Shown here piece after piece: positions 31,820-40,996 of a DNA stretch of 45,453 nt; positions within the stretch are counted from its first letter, which is position 1; each line of letters opens with the position of its first letter. Source of the stretch: Metapseudomonas resinovorans DSM 21078. Lineage in GTDB: Bacteria > Pseudomonadota > Gammaproteobacteria > Pseudomonadales > Pseudomonadaceae. Under the pieces are notes generated by a model, which saw only the letters and a list, made by a program, of their open reading frames with translations, was not told the origin of the DNA and ran no database searches. Location: assembly GCF_000423545.1 (NCBI RefSeq), contig NZ_AUIE01000040.1, forward strand, positions 1-45,453, given 5' to 3'. Position numbers and translations under genes: made by a program.

Positions 31820-31915
31820 TATTGGCCTTCGGCGCCGGTCCCGGCTACCGCGCATTTCTGGTGGGGCCTATGGCCTGCACGTCACACAGGTGGGTGCAGG
31901 CCAGGGTCCGTTGAA

Positions 31916-32233
31916 TCAGATCACCACGGCGGTGCCGCTGATGCTCACCATCAGCATGCTGCCGTTCTGCCCGACCACCTCGTAGTCGATATCGATACCG
32001 ACCACCGCGTTGGCGCCGAGCTTTTCGGCGTGCTCGGACAACTCCTCAAAGGCGATTTCACGGGCCTTGGCCAGCTCCTTTTCATAGGCGCCGGAACGCC
32101 CGCCGATGATGTCGCGGATGCCGGCGAACAGGTCGCGGAACACGTTGGCGCCGAGAATGGCTTCGCCGACCACGATGCCCTTGTATTCGCGGATGGTTCG
32201 GCCTTCGAGGGTGGGGGTGGTGGAGAGGATCAT
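31916..32233 (-). CDS. YbjQ/UPF0145-family protein
   Basis: A 105-residue protein of the YbjQ (UPF0145, putative heavy-metal-binding) family. It forms homo-oligomers in known structures, and its function is poorly defined. The start [20 protein letters not shown], the middle [20 protein letters not shown] with [20 protein letters not shown], and the end [20 protein letters not shown] are typical. Start 32233 gives the family N-terminus, so the longer frame to 32290 is rejected. Confidence 0.9.
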   Translation of the reverse strand: MILSTTPTLEGRTIREYKGIVVGEAILGANVFRDLFAGIRDIIGGRSGAYEKELAKAREIAFEELSEHAEKLGANAVVGIDIDYEVVGQNGSMLMVSISGTAVVI

Positions 32234-32285
32234 GCGGAGCTCCCTGTCTGGTTTGAGTGCGTTCAGTGTAGGGGCGATTTCAATC

Positions 32286-32366
32286 GCCAAGGGCAGCGTA
32301 GCTGCCCTTGGCTTCTGTGAAAGGCAGACCTGCGGCCTGCTTGGCGAATGAATTCACCCCTACAAG
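32286..32366. repeat. Hairpin followed by a GCTTGGCGAATGAATT repeat
   Basis: At 32286-32312, GCCAAGGGCAG / CTGCCCTTGGC forms a perfect 11-bp stem with a 5-base loop. It may mark the end of ohr on the minus strand, though no T-run follows. At 32322-32366, GCAGACCTGCGGCCTGCTTG and GCGAATGAATTC repeat the element at 28407. Confidence 0.65.
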
Positions 32367-32377
32367 ACACAGGCCAC

Positions 32378-32803
32378 TCAGACCAGGGTCAGGGTCACGT
32401 CGATATTGCCGCGAGTGGCGTTGGAGTAGGGGCACACGATGTGGGCCTTGTCCACGATGGCGCGGGCTTCCTCACGGTCCAGGCCGGGGATGTCGATGCG
32501 CAGTTCCACTTCGATGCCGAAACCAGTGGGAATGGCGCCGATGCCCACGATGCCTTCGATGGAGGTATCGGCCGGCAGCTTGTGCTTGTCGCGGGCGGCG
32601 ACGAACTTCAGCGCGCCGAGGAAGCAGGCCGAGTAGCCGGCTGCGAACAGTTGCTCGGGGTTGGTGCCTTCGCCGCCGGCACCGCCCAGCTCGCGCGGGG
32701 TAGTCAGGCTGACGTCGAGCACGCCGTCGGAGGAGATGGCGCGGCCTTCACGGCCGCCGGTGGCTTCTGCGTAGGCGCGGTAGAGAACGTTTTCGATGCT
32801 CAT
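32378..32803 (-). CDS. ohr: Organic hydroperoxide resistance protein Ohr
   Basis: A 141-residue thiol peroxidase of the OsmC/Ohr family that reduces organic hydroperoxides. The two redox cysteines are at residues 60 ([17 protein letters not shown]) and 124 ([15 protein letters not shown]). The segment [20 protein letters not shown] contains the conserved Arg and Glu of the active site. The N-terminus [20 protein letters not shown] distinguishes Ohr from OsmC. No ohrR is adjacent. It may be co-transcribed with the small secreted protein gene upstream (33008). Confidence 0.95.
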   Translation of the reverse strand: MSIENVLYRAYAEATGGREGRAISSDGVLDVSLTTPRELGGAGGEGTNPEQLFAAGYSACFLGALKFVAARDKHKLPADTSIEGIVGIGAIPTGFGIEVELRIDIPGLDREEARAIVDKAHIVCPYSNATRGNIDVTLTLV

Positions 32804-32867
32804 GATGGTTTCCTTTTCAGTCAGGTTTGGATTGCGTGGTGTGCGTGGGTGGTCTGGGTTATCTGGA

Positions 32868-33008
32868 TCAGCCGTCGTGGTTGATCAGCCATTCCGGGTA
32901 TTGGGCGCCGCTACCGTTGCCGCTGCTTTTCTGCTCGCTGCTCCCGGTATCGGCGAAGCTGGCGGAGGAAAACGCGAGGATGGCGGTGAAGGTGATCAGG
33001 GCTTTCAT
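32868..33008 (-). CDS. 46-aa secreted small protein
   Basis: A 47-codon frame with GGAG 8 bases before the ATG. The first 19 residues ([19 protein letters not shown]) form a clear signal peptide with an AxA-like SFA cleavage site. The mature peptide, about 27 residues, is [20 protein letters not shown] followed by WLINHDG: polar, low-complexity, without Cys. It is transcribed toward ohr, 64 bases away. I do not recognise it. Good translation signals and a textbook leader make it likely to be a real exported peptide; its role is unknown. Upstream up to 33261 is AT-richer, gene-free DNA. Confidence 0.65.
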   Translation of the reverse strand: MKALITFTAILAFSSASFADTGSSEQKSSGNGSGAQYPEWLINHDG

Positions 33009-33261
33009 GGCGATTCTCCGATGTAGTTGGTTCGTTAATGTTTGGCGCGCTAAGTAAGTTGGTGAAGCAGAATTTACTGCTGAGTTATTTTGCGCGCAAG
33101 TTAATTTTTAGAGCATTTTGTTCTACCGCCAAATCAGAAAAGACATAAGCCTCTGGAATGCGCCATGAGTGGAATAGGTGGCGGAGCGGGGCGGGGGTTA
33201 TGCTGCGGGCCCCGCCCGAGTCGGTGGTCTATATGAATGAGAGCGGGTCTCTTTGATTTTG

Positions 33262-33276
33262 TTGTTGTAATAACAA
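33262..33276 (+). promoter_or_regulatory. HexR-type operator upstream of edd
   Basis: TTGT-TGTAATA-ACAA fits the pattern TTGT-N7/8-ACAA known for HexR in Pseudomonas, which represses Entner-Doudoroff genes and is released by KDPG. A weaker TTGT-N6-ACAA lies at 33328-33341, just before edd. No hexR gene is in the window. Confidence 0.7.
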
Positions 33277-33368
33277 AATATTTTGCATTGCCTAGTGAAT
33301 TTCTAATCGAATTGGCAGTATTGTGGTTTGTATAAAAACAAATCCACCCGCTACCTGGAGTCGAATCC

Positions 33369-35195
33369 ATGCATCCCCGCGTACTTGAGGTAACCGAACG
33401 CCTGGTGGAGCGCAGCCGCGCAACCCGCGAGCGCTACCTGGCGATGATTCACAAGGCGGCCAGCGATGGGCCGCAGCGCGGCAAGCTGCAGTGCGCCAAC
33501 TTCGCCCATGGCGTGGCCGGTTGCGGTGGTGGCGACAAGCAGCGCCTGCGCCTGATGGATTCGGCCAACGTGGCCATCGTCACCGCCTACAACGACATGC
33601 TCTCGGCCCACCAGCCTTATGAGGACTACCCGGAAAAAATCCGCCAGGCCCTGCGCGACATCGGTTCGGTGGGTCAGGTGGCCGGCGGTGTGCCGGCCAT
33701 GTGCGACGGCGTCACCCAGGGTGAGCCGGGCATGGAACTGGGCATCGCCAGCCGCGAAGTGATCGCCATGTCCACCGCGGTGGCGCTGTCGCACAACATG
33801 TTCGATGCGGCACTGTTCCTCGGCATCTGCGACAAGATCGTCCCCGGCCTGATGATGGGCGCGCTGCGCTTCGGCCACCTGCCGTCGATCTTCGTGCCGG
33901 CCGGACCCATGCCGTCGGGCTTGTCGAACAAGGAAAAGGCCGAAGTGCGCCAGCGCTACGCCGAGGGCAAGGCCAGCCGCGACGAGCTGCTGGAGTCGGA
34001 GATGAAGGCCTATCACAGCCCCGGCACCTGCACCTTCTACGGCACCGCCAACACCAATCAGATGCTCATGGAAGTGATGGGCCTGCACCTGCCGGGTGCG
34101 TCTTTCGTCAACCCGAATACCCCGCTGCGCGAGGCGCTGACCGTGGAGGCGGCGCGCCAGGTCACGCGCCTGACGAAGCAGGGCGGGCAGTTCGTGCCCA
34201 TTGGCGAAATCGTCGATGAGCGTGTGCTGATCAACTCGATCGTTGCCTTGCACGCCACCGGTGGTTCCACCAACCACACCCTGCATATGCCTGCCATCGC
34301 CCAGGCGGCGGGCATCCAGCTCACCTGGCAGGACATGGCGGACCTCTCCGAGGTGGTGCCGACGCTGGCCCACGTCTATCCCAACGGCAAGGCCGACATC
34401 AATCACTTCCACGCCGCTGGCGGCGTGGCCTTCCTGGTGCGCGAGCTGCTCGATGCCGGCCTGCTCCATGAAGACGTCAACACCGTCATGGGGCGTGGCC
34501 TGCGCCATTACACCCGGGAGCCGTTCCTGGAAGACGGCACGCTGGTGTGGCGCGAAGGTTCGGGCAAGAGTCTGGACGCATCCATCCTGCGCCCGGTTTC
34601 TACGCCCTTCTCGCCGGAAGGTGGTCTGCGCGTGATGGTGGGCAATCTCGGCCGTGGCGTGATGAAGGTGTCCGCCGTAGCACCGGAGCACCAGGTGGTC
34701 GAGGCCCCGGCGCGGGTCTTCCACGACCAGCAGGCGCTGGCCGATGCCTTCAAGGCCGGTGAACTGGACCGCGACCTGGTGGCGGTGATGCGCTTCCAGG
34801 GCCCGCGCAGCAACGGCATGCCCGAGCTGCACAAGATGACCCCCTTCCTCGGTGTGCTGCAGGACCGTGGCTTCAAGGTGGCCCTGGTCACTGACGGGCG
34901 CATGTCCGGCGCCTCGGGCAAGATTCCTGCCGCCATCCACGTCTGCCCGGAAGCCTTCGACGGCGGGCCGCTGGCGCGGGTGCGCGACGGCGACCTGATG
35001 CGCGTGGACGGCACCACCGGCACTCTGGAAGTTCTGGTAGATGCCGCCGAATTCGCCGCCCGCGAGCTGGCACCCTGGGACCTCGAAGCCAATGTCGGAA
35101 CGGGGCGCGAACTCTTTGCCTTCATGCGCGAGTCCTTCAGCAGCGCCGAGCAGGGCGCCAGCGCCTTCACCCGCAACCTGGAGAGCCTGAAGTGA
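33369..35195 (+). CDS. edd: 6-phosphogluconate dehydratase Edd
   Basis: A 608-residue IlvD/Edd dehydratase that converts 6-phosphogluconate to 2-keto-3-deoxy-6-phosphogluconate, the first step of the Entner-Doudoroff pathway. It carries a [4Fe-4S] cluster: Cys in [20 protein letters not shown] and [18 protein letters not shown] are visible, as are [40 protein letters not shown] and [20 protein letters not shown]. The length is normal for the family. It is the first gene of edd-glk, and its stop overlaps the glk start by 4 bases. The HexR-type site lies about 100 bases upstream. The usual divergent gapA is absent. Confidence 0.97.
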   Translation: MHPRVLEVTERLVERSRATRERYLAMIHKAASDGPQRGKLQCANFAHGVAGCGGGDKQRLRLMDSANVAIVTAYNDMLSAHQPYEDYPEKIRQALRDIGSVGQVAGGVPAMCDGVTQGEPGMELGIASREVIAMSTAVALSHNMFDAALFLGICDKIVPGLMMGALRFGHLPSIFVPAGPMPSGLSNKEKAEVRQRYAEGKASRDELLESEMKAYHSPGTCTFYGTANTNQMLMEVMGLHLPGASFVNPNTPLREALTVEAARQVTRLTKQGGQFVPIGEIVDERVLINSIVALHATGGSTNHTLHMPAIAQAAGIQLTWQDMADLSEVVPTLAHVYPNGKADINHFHAAGGVAFLVRELLDAGLLHEDVNTVMGRGLRHYTREPFLEDGTLVWREGSGKSLDASILRPVSTPFSPEGGLRVMVGNLGRGVMKVSAVAPEHQVVEAPARVFHDQQALADAFKAGELDRDLVAVMRFQGPRSNGMPELHKMTPFLGVLQDRGFKVALVTDGRMSGASGKIPAAIHVCPEAFDGGPLARVRDGDLMRVDGTTGTLEVLVDAAEFAARELAPWDLEANVGTGRELFAFMRESFSSAEQGASAFTRNLESLK

Positions 35196-36160
35196 AGCTG
35201 GCGCTGGTTGGAGACATTGGCGGTACCAATGCGCGTTTCGCGCTCTGGCGCGACGAGGAACTGGAGTCGGTGCGGGTGCTGGCCACCGCCGACTTCGCCG
35301 GGCCGGAACAGGCCATCAGTCATTACCTTGCCGGCCTCGGCCTGGCGCTGGGTAGCCTGGGTGCCGTCTGCCTGGCGGTGGCCGGGCCCGTGAGTGGCGA
35401 GCACTTCCGCTTCACCAACAATCACTGGCGCCTGAGCCGCTCGGCCTTCTGCCGCACCTTGCAGGTGGAGGAATTGCTGCTGATCAACGACTTCTCCGCA
35501 ATGGCCCTGGGCATGACCCGCCTGCGCGAGCACGAAAAGCTGCAGGTCTGTCCCGGCGTCGCCGACCCGGACAGTCCGGCGGTGGTGATCGGTCCGGGCA
35601 CCGGCCTTGGCGTCGGCACCCTGTTGCCGCTAGGCGAAGGGCGCTGGAAGGCGTTGCCGGGGGAGGGCGGACATGTCGACCTGCCGGTGGGCAACCTGCG
35701 CGAGGCAACCCTCTGGCAGCAACTGCACGGCCAGCTCGGCCATGTCAGCGCCGAGAACGTGCTCAGCGGCAACGGCCTGCTGCAGCTCTATCGCGCCGTC
35801 TGTGCCGTGGACGGTCATGCGCCGCGCCTGGCTTCGCCGGCTGAAGTGAGTGCGGCGGCGTTGGCGGGTGACCCGCTGGCCGAGGACGTGCTGGACCTGT
35901 TCTGTGGCTGGCTTGGGCGAGTGGCCGGTAACAACGTGCTGACCCTTGGCGGCCGTGGTGGTGTGTATATAGTCGGCGGCGTGGTGCCGCGCTTTGCAGC
36001 CTTTTTCCAGAAGAGCGGCTTCGCCCGCGCCTTCGCCAGCAAGGGCTGCATGAGCGGTTACTTCGAAGGCATCCCCGTGTGGCTGGTGACAGCTGAATAC
36101 CCCGGCCTGGAAGGCGCCGGCGTCGCCCTGCAACAGTCGCCACTCCGTAGGATGGCGTAG
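35192..36160 (+). CDS. glk: Glucokinase
   Basis: A 322-residue ATP-dependent glucokinase, phosphorylating cytoplasmic glucose to glucose-6-phosphate. The N-terminal phosphate loop is [17 protein letters not shown]. The glucose site includes [10 protein letters not shown] and [13 protein letters not shown] with the catalytic Asp; further motifs are [27 protein letters not shown] and [16 protein letters not shown]. It begins with GTG (GTGA overlap with the edd stop), so it is translated by coupling. It feeds edd through zwf/pgl products encoded elsewhere. The repeat at 36147 covers its last codons and the gap before gltR. Confidence 0.95.
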   Translation: MKLALVGDIGGTNARFALWRDEELESVRVLATADFAGPEQAISHYLAGLGLALGSLGAVCLAVAGPVSGEHFRFTNNHWRLSRSAFCRTLQVEELLLINDFSAMALGMTRLREHEKLQVCPGVADPDSPAVVIGPGTGLGVGTLLPLGEGRWKALPGEGGHVDLPVGNLREATLWQQLHGQLGHVSAENVLSGNGLLQLYRAVCAVDGHAPRLASPAEVSAAALAGDPLAEDVLDLFCGWLGRVAGNNVLTLGGRGGVYIVGGVVPRFAAFFQKSGFARAFASKGCMSGYFEGIPVWLVTAEYPGLEGAGVALQQSPLRRMA

Positions 36161-36233
36161 AGCGCAGCGAAACCCATCAACCCCAGCGATGGGTTTCACA
36201 GGCTCGCGGAACGCCGCCCGACCGATCCTACCG
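36147..36233. repeat. Intergenic repeat, GTAGGATGG/GGGTTTC family (copy 5)
   Basis: It begins CGTAGGATGGCGTAGAGCGC, contains AGCGAAACCCATC, GATGGGTTTCACAGGCTCGC and GGAACGCCGCCCGACCGATC, and ends CCTACCGG. It overlaps the glk stop. It shares arms with the copies at 8796 and 24643. Confidence 0.65.
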
Positions 36234-36281
36234 GCACCTCGTATCACCAGTGTTTGATCAGAACAACAAAGGACGGCCACT

Positions 36282-37013
36282 GTGAGCCAATCCGGAAAAT
36301 CCATTCTCCTGGTGGATGACGACCAGGAGATTCGCGAACTGCTAGAAACCTACCTGAGCCGCGCCGGCTTCCAGGTGCGCAGCGTGGCCGATGGCGACGG
36401 CTTCCGTCGTGCTATGGGTGAAGAGGCGGCTGACCTGGTGATACTCGACGTGATGCTGCCCGACGAAGACGGCTTCAGCCTGTGTCGTTGGGTGCGCGCC
36501 CATCAGCGCCTCGCGCAGGTGCCGATCATCATGCTCACCGCCAGCTCCGACGAAGCCGACCGCGTGATCGGCCTGGAGCTGGGCGCCGACGACTACCTCG
36601 GCAAGCCCTTCAGCCCCCGCGAGCTGCTGGCGCGGATCAAGGCCCTGTTGCGTCGCGTCGGTTTCGGTCAGGAGCGTGCGGTGGTCGAGGTGCTGGCCTT
36701 CGATGAATGGCGCCTGGACATGATCAGCCATCGCCTGTTTCACCTGGACGGCGAGGAGGTGATCCTTTCCGGCGCCGACTTCGCCCTGCTGAAGCTCTTT
36801 CTCGACCACCCGCAGCAGATCCTCGATCGCGACACCATCGCCAACGCCACCCGTGGCCGCGAGGTGATGCCCCTGGAGCGCATCGTCGACATGGCAGTCA
36901 GCCGCCTGCGCCAACGCCTGCGCGACACCGGCAAGGCGCCACGGCTGATCCGCACCGTGCGCGGCGCGGGCTACCTGTTGGCGGCGCAGGTGACGCCGCA
37001 CCACCATGCTTAG
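36282..37013 (+). CDS. gltR: OmpR-family response regulator GltR
   Basis: A 243-residue regulator of glucose uptake genes. The receiver domain has acidic residues in ILLVDDDQEI, the phospho-acceptor Asp56 in DLVILDVMLPDEDGF, Thr86 in IIMLTASSDEAD and Lys108 in GADDYLGKPFSP. A winged-helix DNA-binding domain follows (VILSGADFALLKLFLDHPQQ, ERIVDMAVSRLRQRLRDTGK, IRTVRGAGYLL). It starts with GTG at 36282, with AAAGGA upstream. The 3' end overlaps gtrS by 8 bases. In P. aeruginosa and P. putida the orthologue represses gts genes and is relieved by phosphorylation from GtrS. Confidence 0.93.
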   Translation: MSQSGKSILLVDDDQEIRELLETYLSRAGFQVRSVADGDGFRRAMGEEAADLVILDVMLPDEDGFSLCRWVRAHQRLAQVPIIMLTASSDEADRVIGLELGADDYLGKPFSPRELLARIKALLRRVGFGQERAVVEVLAFDEWRLDMISHRLFHLDGEEVILSGADFALLKLFLDHPQQILDRDTIANATRGREVMPLERIVDMAVSRLRQRLRDTGKAPRLIRTVRGAGYLLAAQVTPHHHA

Positions 37014-38433
37014 GCTGATGCCGCGCTCGCTGCTCGGGCGCATGCTGTTTCTCACCCTGCTGGTGGTGCTGCTGGCGCAGGCGTTGTCCAGCGTCATCTG
37101 GGTCTCGCAGCTGCGCGCCAGCCAGATGGAAGGCCTGCTCACCAGCGCCCGCAGCCTGGCGCAATCCATGGTCGCCAGCGTCAGCTACATCCGCTCGCTG
37201 CCCATCGGCTACCGCCCCATGGTGCTGGATCAGTTGCGCTCCATGGGCGGCACGCGTTTCTTCGTGTCCCTCAACGACAAGCCGCTGGAGATGCGCGTGC
37301 TGCCGGAAACCCCGCGCAAGCGCGCGGTGCTCGACGAGGTGGAAGCGGTGCTGCGTGAACGGCTGGGCAAGCAGGTGGACCTGTCCCTGCACTTCGTCAA
37401 TCCGGACGATCTGCGCATCTTCAACAGCGGCCTGAAGCTCGACGAACTGCCGCGCTCCTGGGCTCACTACGCGCTGACCCTGGAGCCGGTGAATCCGCCC
37501 ATTCTGGTCACCCAGATCCAGATCGGGCCCAGCGAATGGCTGTACCTCGCATCCTTGATGCCCGAGCCCTACGCCACGCTGGAAGACCAGGGCCTGCCCA
37601 CCCAGCAGCTCTGGTTCATCATCCTCACAAGCTCGTTCCTGCTGCTGTTCATCGGCCTGCTGGTGCACTGGCAGAGCCGCCCGCTGAAGCGTCTGGCCAG
37701 GGCTGCACGGGAAATGTCCCTGGGGGCGGAAGTGGAGCCCCTGCAGGAAGCCGGTGGCAGCGAAGTGGCCGACGTGAGCCGCGCCTTCAACAGCATGCGC
37801 GAACGCATCAGCCGCTACCTCAGCGAACGCAGCCAGTTGTTCAGTGCCATCTCCCACGACCTGCGCACCCCCATCACCCGACTGCGCCTGCGGGTTGAGC
37901 TGCTGGAGGACGAGACGCTGCAGGCCAAGTTCAGTCGTGACCTGGATGAACTGGAATTGCTGGTGAAGGGCGCGCTGCAGTGCGTGAAGGACACCGACAT
38001 CCACGAGAACATCGAGCCGGTGGATCTCAACCACCTGTTGCATGGGCTGATCGAACCCTACCTCGGCTCCGGCCAGGTGACGCTGGAAGGGGAGGCAAGT
38101 GCCTCCTACCCCGGCAAGCCCCTGGCCCTGCGTCGCTGCATCGGCAACCTGGTGGACAACGCTTTGAAATACGGCGAGCGCGCGCACCTGCAGATCGAAG
38201 ACAGCGACGACGCCTTCGTGCTGCATGTCGACGACGAAGGCCCCGGCGTGCCGGAGCAGAAGCTGGAACAGGTGTTCGAGCCGCACTTCCGCCTGGCCGG
38301 CCACACGCAGGGCTACGGGCTGGGGCTGGGCATCGCGCGGAATCTGGCGCACAGCCATGGCGGAGAGCTGAGCCTGCGCAATCTGCGTGAAGGCGGCTTG
38401 CGGGTGACGCTGTGGTTGCCCAGGCAGGCCTGA
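37006..38433 (+). CDS. gtrS: Sensor histidine kinase GtrS
   Basis: A 475-residue inner-membrane kinase. The first helix is at about residues 13-33 and the second at about 203-221, enclosing a periplasmic sensor of about 170 residues. HAMP follows (WQSRPLKRLARAAREMSLGA), then the H-box FSAISHDLRTPITRLRL with phospho-His284, and the N-, G1- and G2-boxes IGNLVDNALKYGE, DDEGPGVPEQKLEQVFEPHF and GYGLGLGIARNLAHSHGGEL. The known orthologue senses 2-ketogluconate and 6-phosphogluconate and controls GltR. It overlaps gltR by 8 bases and ends at the hairpin at 38441. Confidence 0.93.
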   Translation: MLRLMPRSLLGRMLFLTLLVVLLAQALSSVIWVSQLRASQMEGLLTSARSLAQSMVASVSYIRSLPIGYRPMVLDQLRSMGGTRFFVSLNDKPLEMRVLPETPRKRAVLDEVEAVLRERLGKQVDLSLHFVNPDDLRIFNSGLKLDELPRSWAHYALTLEPVNPPILVTQIQIGPSEWLYLASLMPEPYATLEDQGLPTQQLWFIILTSSFLLLFIGLLVHWQSRPLKRLARAAREMSLGAEVEPLQEAGGSEVADVSRAFNSMRERISRYLSERSQLFSAISHDLRTPITRLRLRVELLEDETLQAKFSRDLDELELLVKGALQCVKDTDIHENIEPVDLNHLLHGLIEPYLGSGQVTLEGEASASYPGKPLALRRCIGNLVDNALKYGERAHLQIEDSDDAFVLHVDDEGPGVPEQKLEQVFEPHFRLAGHTQGYGLGLGIARNLAHSHGGELSLRNLREGGLRVTLWLPRQA

Positions 38434-38440
38434 TTGTCCC

Positions 38441-38461
38441 CCCTCTCCCTTCGGGAGAGGG
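38441..38461 (+). terminator. Hairpin after gtrS
   Basis: A perfect 9-bp inverted repeat, CCCTCTCCC-TTC-GGGAGAGGG, lies 7 bases after the stop, followed by TGCCTTTCC. A stable TTCG-type loop and a short pyrimidine tail make termination likely. The gtsA promoter should lie between here and 38607. Confidence 0.65.
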
Positions 38462-38607
38462 TGCCTTTCCGCGCATCATCGTTTGTAACCACCCCGTGAC
38501 CATCCACTATCCCTTTGTTACCCGCGGGCTTGAAGGCCGTGGTTAGACTGCAGGCAAGCGCAAGCACCGACTTGCACAGTCATAAAAACAAGAAGGTATC
38601 CCTGTCC

Positions 38608-39861
38608 ATGAATGCCATCTCCCGCCTGGCCGCTGTCGTTTCCCTCGCCTCCCTGTTCCCCCTGTCCGCCCTCGCCGGCGAAGTGGAAGTCCTGCATTGG
38701 TGGACGTCCGGTGGCGAGAAGCGTGCTGCCGATACCCTGCAGAAACTCGTCGAAGAGAAAGGCCACACCTGGAAGGATTTCGCCGTTGCCGGTGGTGGTG
38801 GCGAGGCCGCCATGACCGTGCTGAAAACCCGCGCCGTCTCCGGCAATCCGCCGTCTGCCGCGCAGATCAAGGGGCCGGATATCCAGGAGTGGGGCGAGCT
38901 GGGTCTGCTGGCTGAGCTGGACGAGGTCTCCAGCGAGGGCAAGTGGGATTCCCTGCTGCCCAAGCAGGTGGCGGACATCATGAAATACGACGGCCATTAC
39001 GTGGCCGTGCCGGTCAACGTGCACCGGGTCAACTGGCTGTGGATAAACCCAGAGGTCTTCCAGAAGGCCGGCGCGACGCCGCCCACGACGCTCGACGAAT
39101 TCTTCGCGGTCGCCGACAAGCTCAAGGCTGCCGGCTTCATCCCGCTCGCCCACGGTGGCCAGCCCTGGCAGGACGGCACGGTGTTCGAGGATCTGGTGTT
39201 CAGCATTCTCGGCCCGCAGGGCTACCACAAGGCCTTCGTCCTGCAGGACAAGGCGACCCTCACCAGCGACAAGATGGTGGAAGTCTTCGCCGTCCTGAAG
39301 AAGCTGCGCGGCTACGTCGACCCCGACGCCGCCGGCCGCGACTGGAACAGCGCCACTGGCCTGGTCATCAACGGCAAGGCCGGCATGCAGGTCATGGGCG
39401 ACTGGGCCAAGAGCGAGTGGAGCGCCGCCGGCAAGGTGGCGGGCAAGGATTACCAGTGCCTGCCATTCCCTGGCACCCAGGGCAGCTTCGCCTACAACAT
39501 CGACTCCCTGGCCATGTTCAAGCTCAAGGATGAAGCGAACATCCAGGCACAGAACGACCTGGCGCGCACGGTGCTCGAGCCGCAGTTCCAGCAGTTCTTC
39601 AACCAGAACAAGGGCTCCATCCCTGTTCGCCTCGATCAGGACATGTCGAGCTTCGACGCCTGCGCCCAGCAGTCCATGAAGGACTTCAAGGAAGCGGCGG
39701 CCGGCGACGGCCTGCAGCCCAGCCTGGCCCACGGCATGGCCGCCTCCAGCTACGTGCAGGGCGCGGTATTCGACGTGGTGACCAACTTCTTCAACGACCC
39801 CGCCGCCGACCCGAAGAAGGCCGCGCAGCAACTGGCCGCCGCGATCGAAGCGGTGCAGTAA
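38608..39861 (+). CDS. gtsA: Glucose ABC transporter substrate-binding protein GtsA
   Basis: A 417-residue periplasmic binding protein of the sugar (SBP_bac_1) family. The signal peptide is [20 protein letters not shown] with cleavage near ALA-GEV. The mature part begins [19 protein letters not shown] and contains [40 protein letters not shown] and [16 protein letters not shown]. It binds glucose (and perhaps other hexoses) for the GtsBCD importer. The orthologue is called gltB in P. aeruginosa. It starts the importer operon; a repeat pair separates it from gtsB and may limit read-through so that binding protein exceeds the membrane parts. Confidence 0.93.
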   Translation: MNAISRLAAVVSLASLFPLSALAGEVEVLHWWTSGGEKRAADTLQKLVEEKGHTWKDFAVAGGGGEAAMTVLKTRAVSGNPPSAAQIKGPDIQEWGELGLLAELDEVSSEGKWDSLLPKQVADIMKYDGHYVAVPVNVHRVNWLWINPEVFQKAGATPPTTLDEFFAVADKLKAAGFIPLAHGGQPWQDGTVFEDLVFSILGPQGYHKAFVLQDKATLTSDKMVEVFAVLKKLRGYVDPDAAGRDWNSATGLVINGKAGMQVMGDWAKSEWSAAGKVAGKDYQCLPFPGTQGSFAYNIDSLAMFKLKDEANIQAQNDLARTVLEPQFQQFFNQNKGSIPVRLDQDMSSFDACAQQSMKDFKEAAAGDGLQPSLAHGMAASSYVQGAVFDVVTNFFNDPAADPKKAAQQLAAAIEAVQ

Positions 39862-39959
39862 GCGCGCACCCGGGCGGGCCTCGCCCCGCCGGATTCCAGG
39901 TCTGATTTCCGGCACATGCCCAGGCATGTGCCTCGGGATCTGTCGCGCCTGAATTACCT

Positions 39960-40047
39960 GTAGGAGCCAGCTTGCTGGCGATGCGGAGTTGGTCGGCAAC
40001 CTCGATGCCGGTCGGCTGCCTCTGTTCGCCAGCAAGCTGGCTCCTAC
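39960..40047. repeat. Inverted REP pair between gtsA and gtsB
   Basis: Two perfect 22-bp inverted copies (beginning GTAGGAGCCAGCTTGCTGGC at 39960 and ending GCCAGCAAGCTGGCTCCTAC at 40047) are separated by 44 bases. Each arm is itself near-palindromic (CCAGCTTGCTGG). This is the common Pseudomonas REP doublet. In mRNA it would form a very stable hairpin 3' of gtsA. Confidence 0.88.
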
Positions 40048-40087
40048 GAGGTCCGTGCCACAGCTCTTTCCTTGCGAGGAGTTATCC

Positions 40088-40996
40088 ATGTCTTCAACCG
40101 CAGTCTTCGCCAAGGCCTCACCGCTGGACGCGCTGCAACGCTGGCTGCCCAGGCTGGTACTGGCGCCCAGTGTGCTGATCGTGCTGGTCGGCTTCTATGG
40201 CTACATCCTCTGGACCTTCCTGCTGTCCTTCACCAACTCGCGCTTCATGCCCAGCTACAAGTTCGTCGGGCTGCAGCAGTACGAGCGCCTGCTGGACAAC
40301 GACCGCTGGTGGGTGGCCAGCCAGAACCTGCTGGTCTACGGCGGGATGTTCATCGGCATCAGCCTGGTGATCGGCGTGTTCCTGGCGGTGCTGTTGGACC
40401 AGCGCATCCGCCGCGAAGGCTTCATCCGCACCGTCTACCTCTACCCCATGGCGCTGTCGATGATCGTTACCGGCACCGCCTGGAAGTGGTTGCTCAACCC
40501 CGGCCTCGGCCTGGACAAGCTGCTGCGCGACTGGGGCTGGGAAGGCTTCCGCCTGGACTGGCTGGTGGACCCGGACCGGGTCGTCTACTGCCTGGTGATC
40601 GCCGCCGTGTGGCAGTCCTCGGGCTTCGTCATGGCGCTGTTCCTCGCCGGCCTGCGTGGGGTGGACCAGTCGATCATCCGCGCGGCCCAGGTGGATGGGG
40701 CGAGCCTGCCGACCATCTACCTGCGCATCGTCCTGCCGAGCCTGCGTCCGGTGTTCTTCAGCGCGCTGATGATCCTCGCCCACATCGCCATCAAGAGCTT
40801 CGACCTGGTGGCGGCGATGACCGCCGGCGGCCCCGGCTACGCCTCCGACCTGCCGGCGATGTTCATGTACGCCCACACCTTCACCCGCGGCCAGATGGGC
40901 CTCGGCGCCGCCAGCGCGATGCTCATGCTCGGCGCGGTGCTGGCGATCCTGGTGCCCTACCTGTACTCCGAACTGAGGAACAAGCGCCATGACTAG
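40088..40996 (+). CDS. gtsB: Glucose ABC transporter permease GtsB
   Basis: A 302-residue inner-membrane permease of the MalF type with six helices (first at about 22-45: LVLAPSVLIVLVGFYGYILW). The EAA loop that contacts the ATPase is IRAAQVDGASLPTIYLRIVL. The start ATG 40088 follows GAGGAG. Forms the channel with GtsC. The P. aeruginosa name is gltF. The 3' end overlaps the gtsC start by 8 bases. Confidence 0.93.
   Translation: MSSTAVFAKASPLDALQRWLPRLVLAPSVLIVLVGFYGYILWTFLLSFTNSRFMPSYKFVGLQQYERLLDNDRWWVASQNLLVYGGMFIGISLVIGVFLAVLLDQRIRREGFIRTVYLYPMALSMIVTGTAWKWLLNPGLGLDKLLRDWGWEGFRLDWLVDPDRVVYCLVIAAVWQSSGFVMALFLAGLRGVDQSIIRAAQVDGASLPTIYLRIVLPSLRPVFFSALMILAHIAIKSFDLVAAMTAGGPGYASDLPAMFMYAHTFTRGQMGLGAASAMLMLGAVLAILVPYLYSELRNKRHD

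Noticed and set aside
33134-33370. 78-codon minus-strand frame over the edd promoter
   Set aside because: It overlaps the HexR-type site and the edd start, has no ribosome-binding site and no protein-like pattern.
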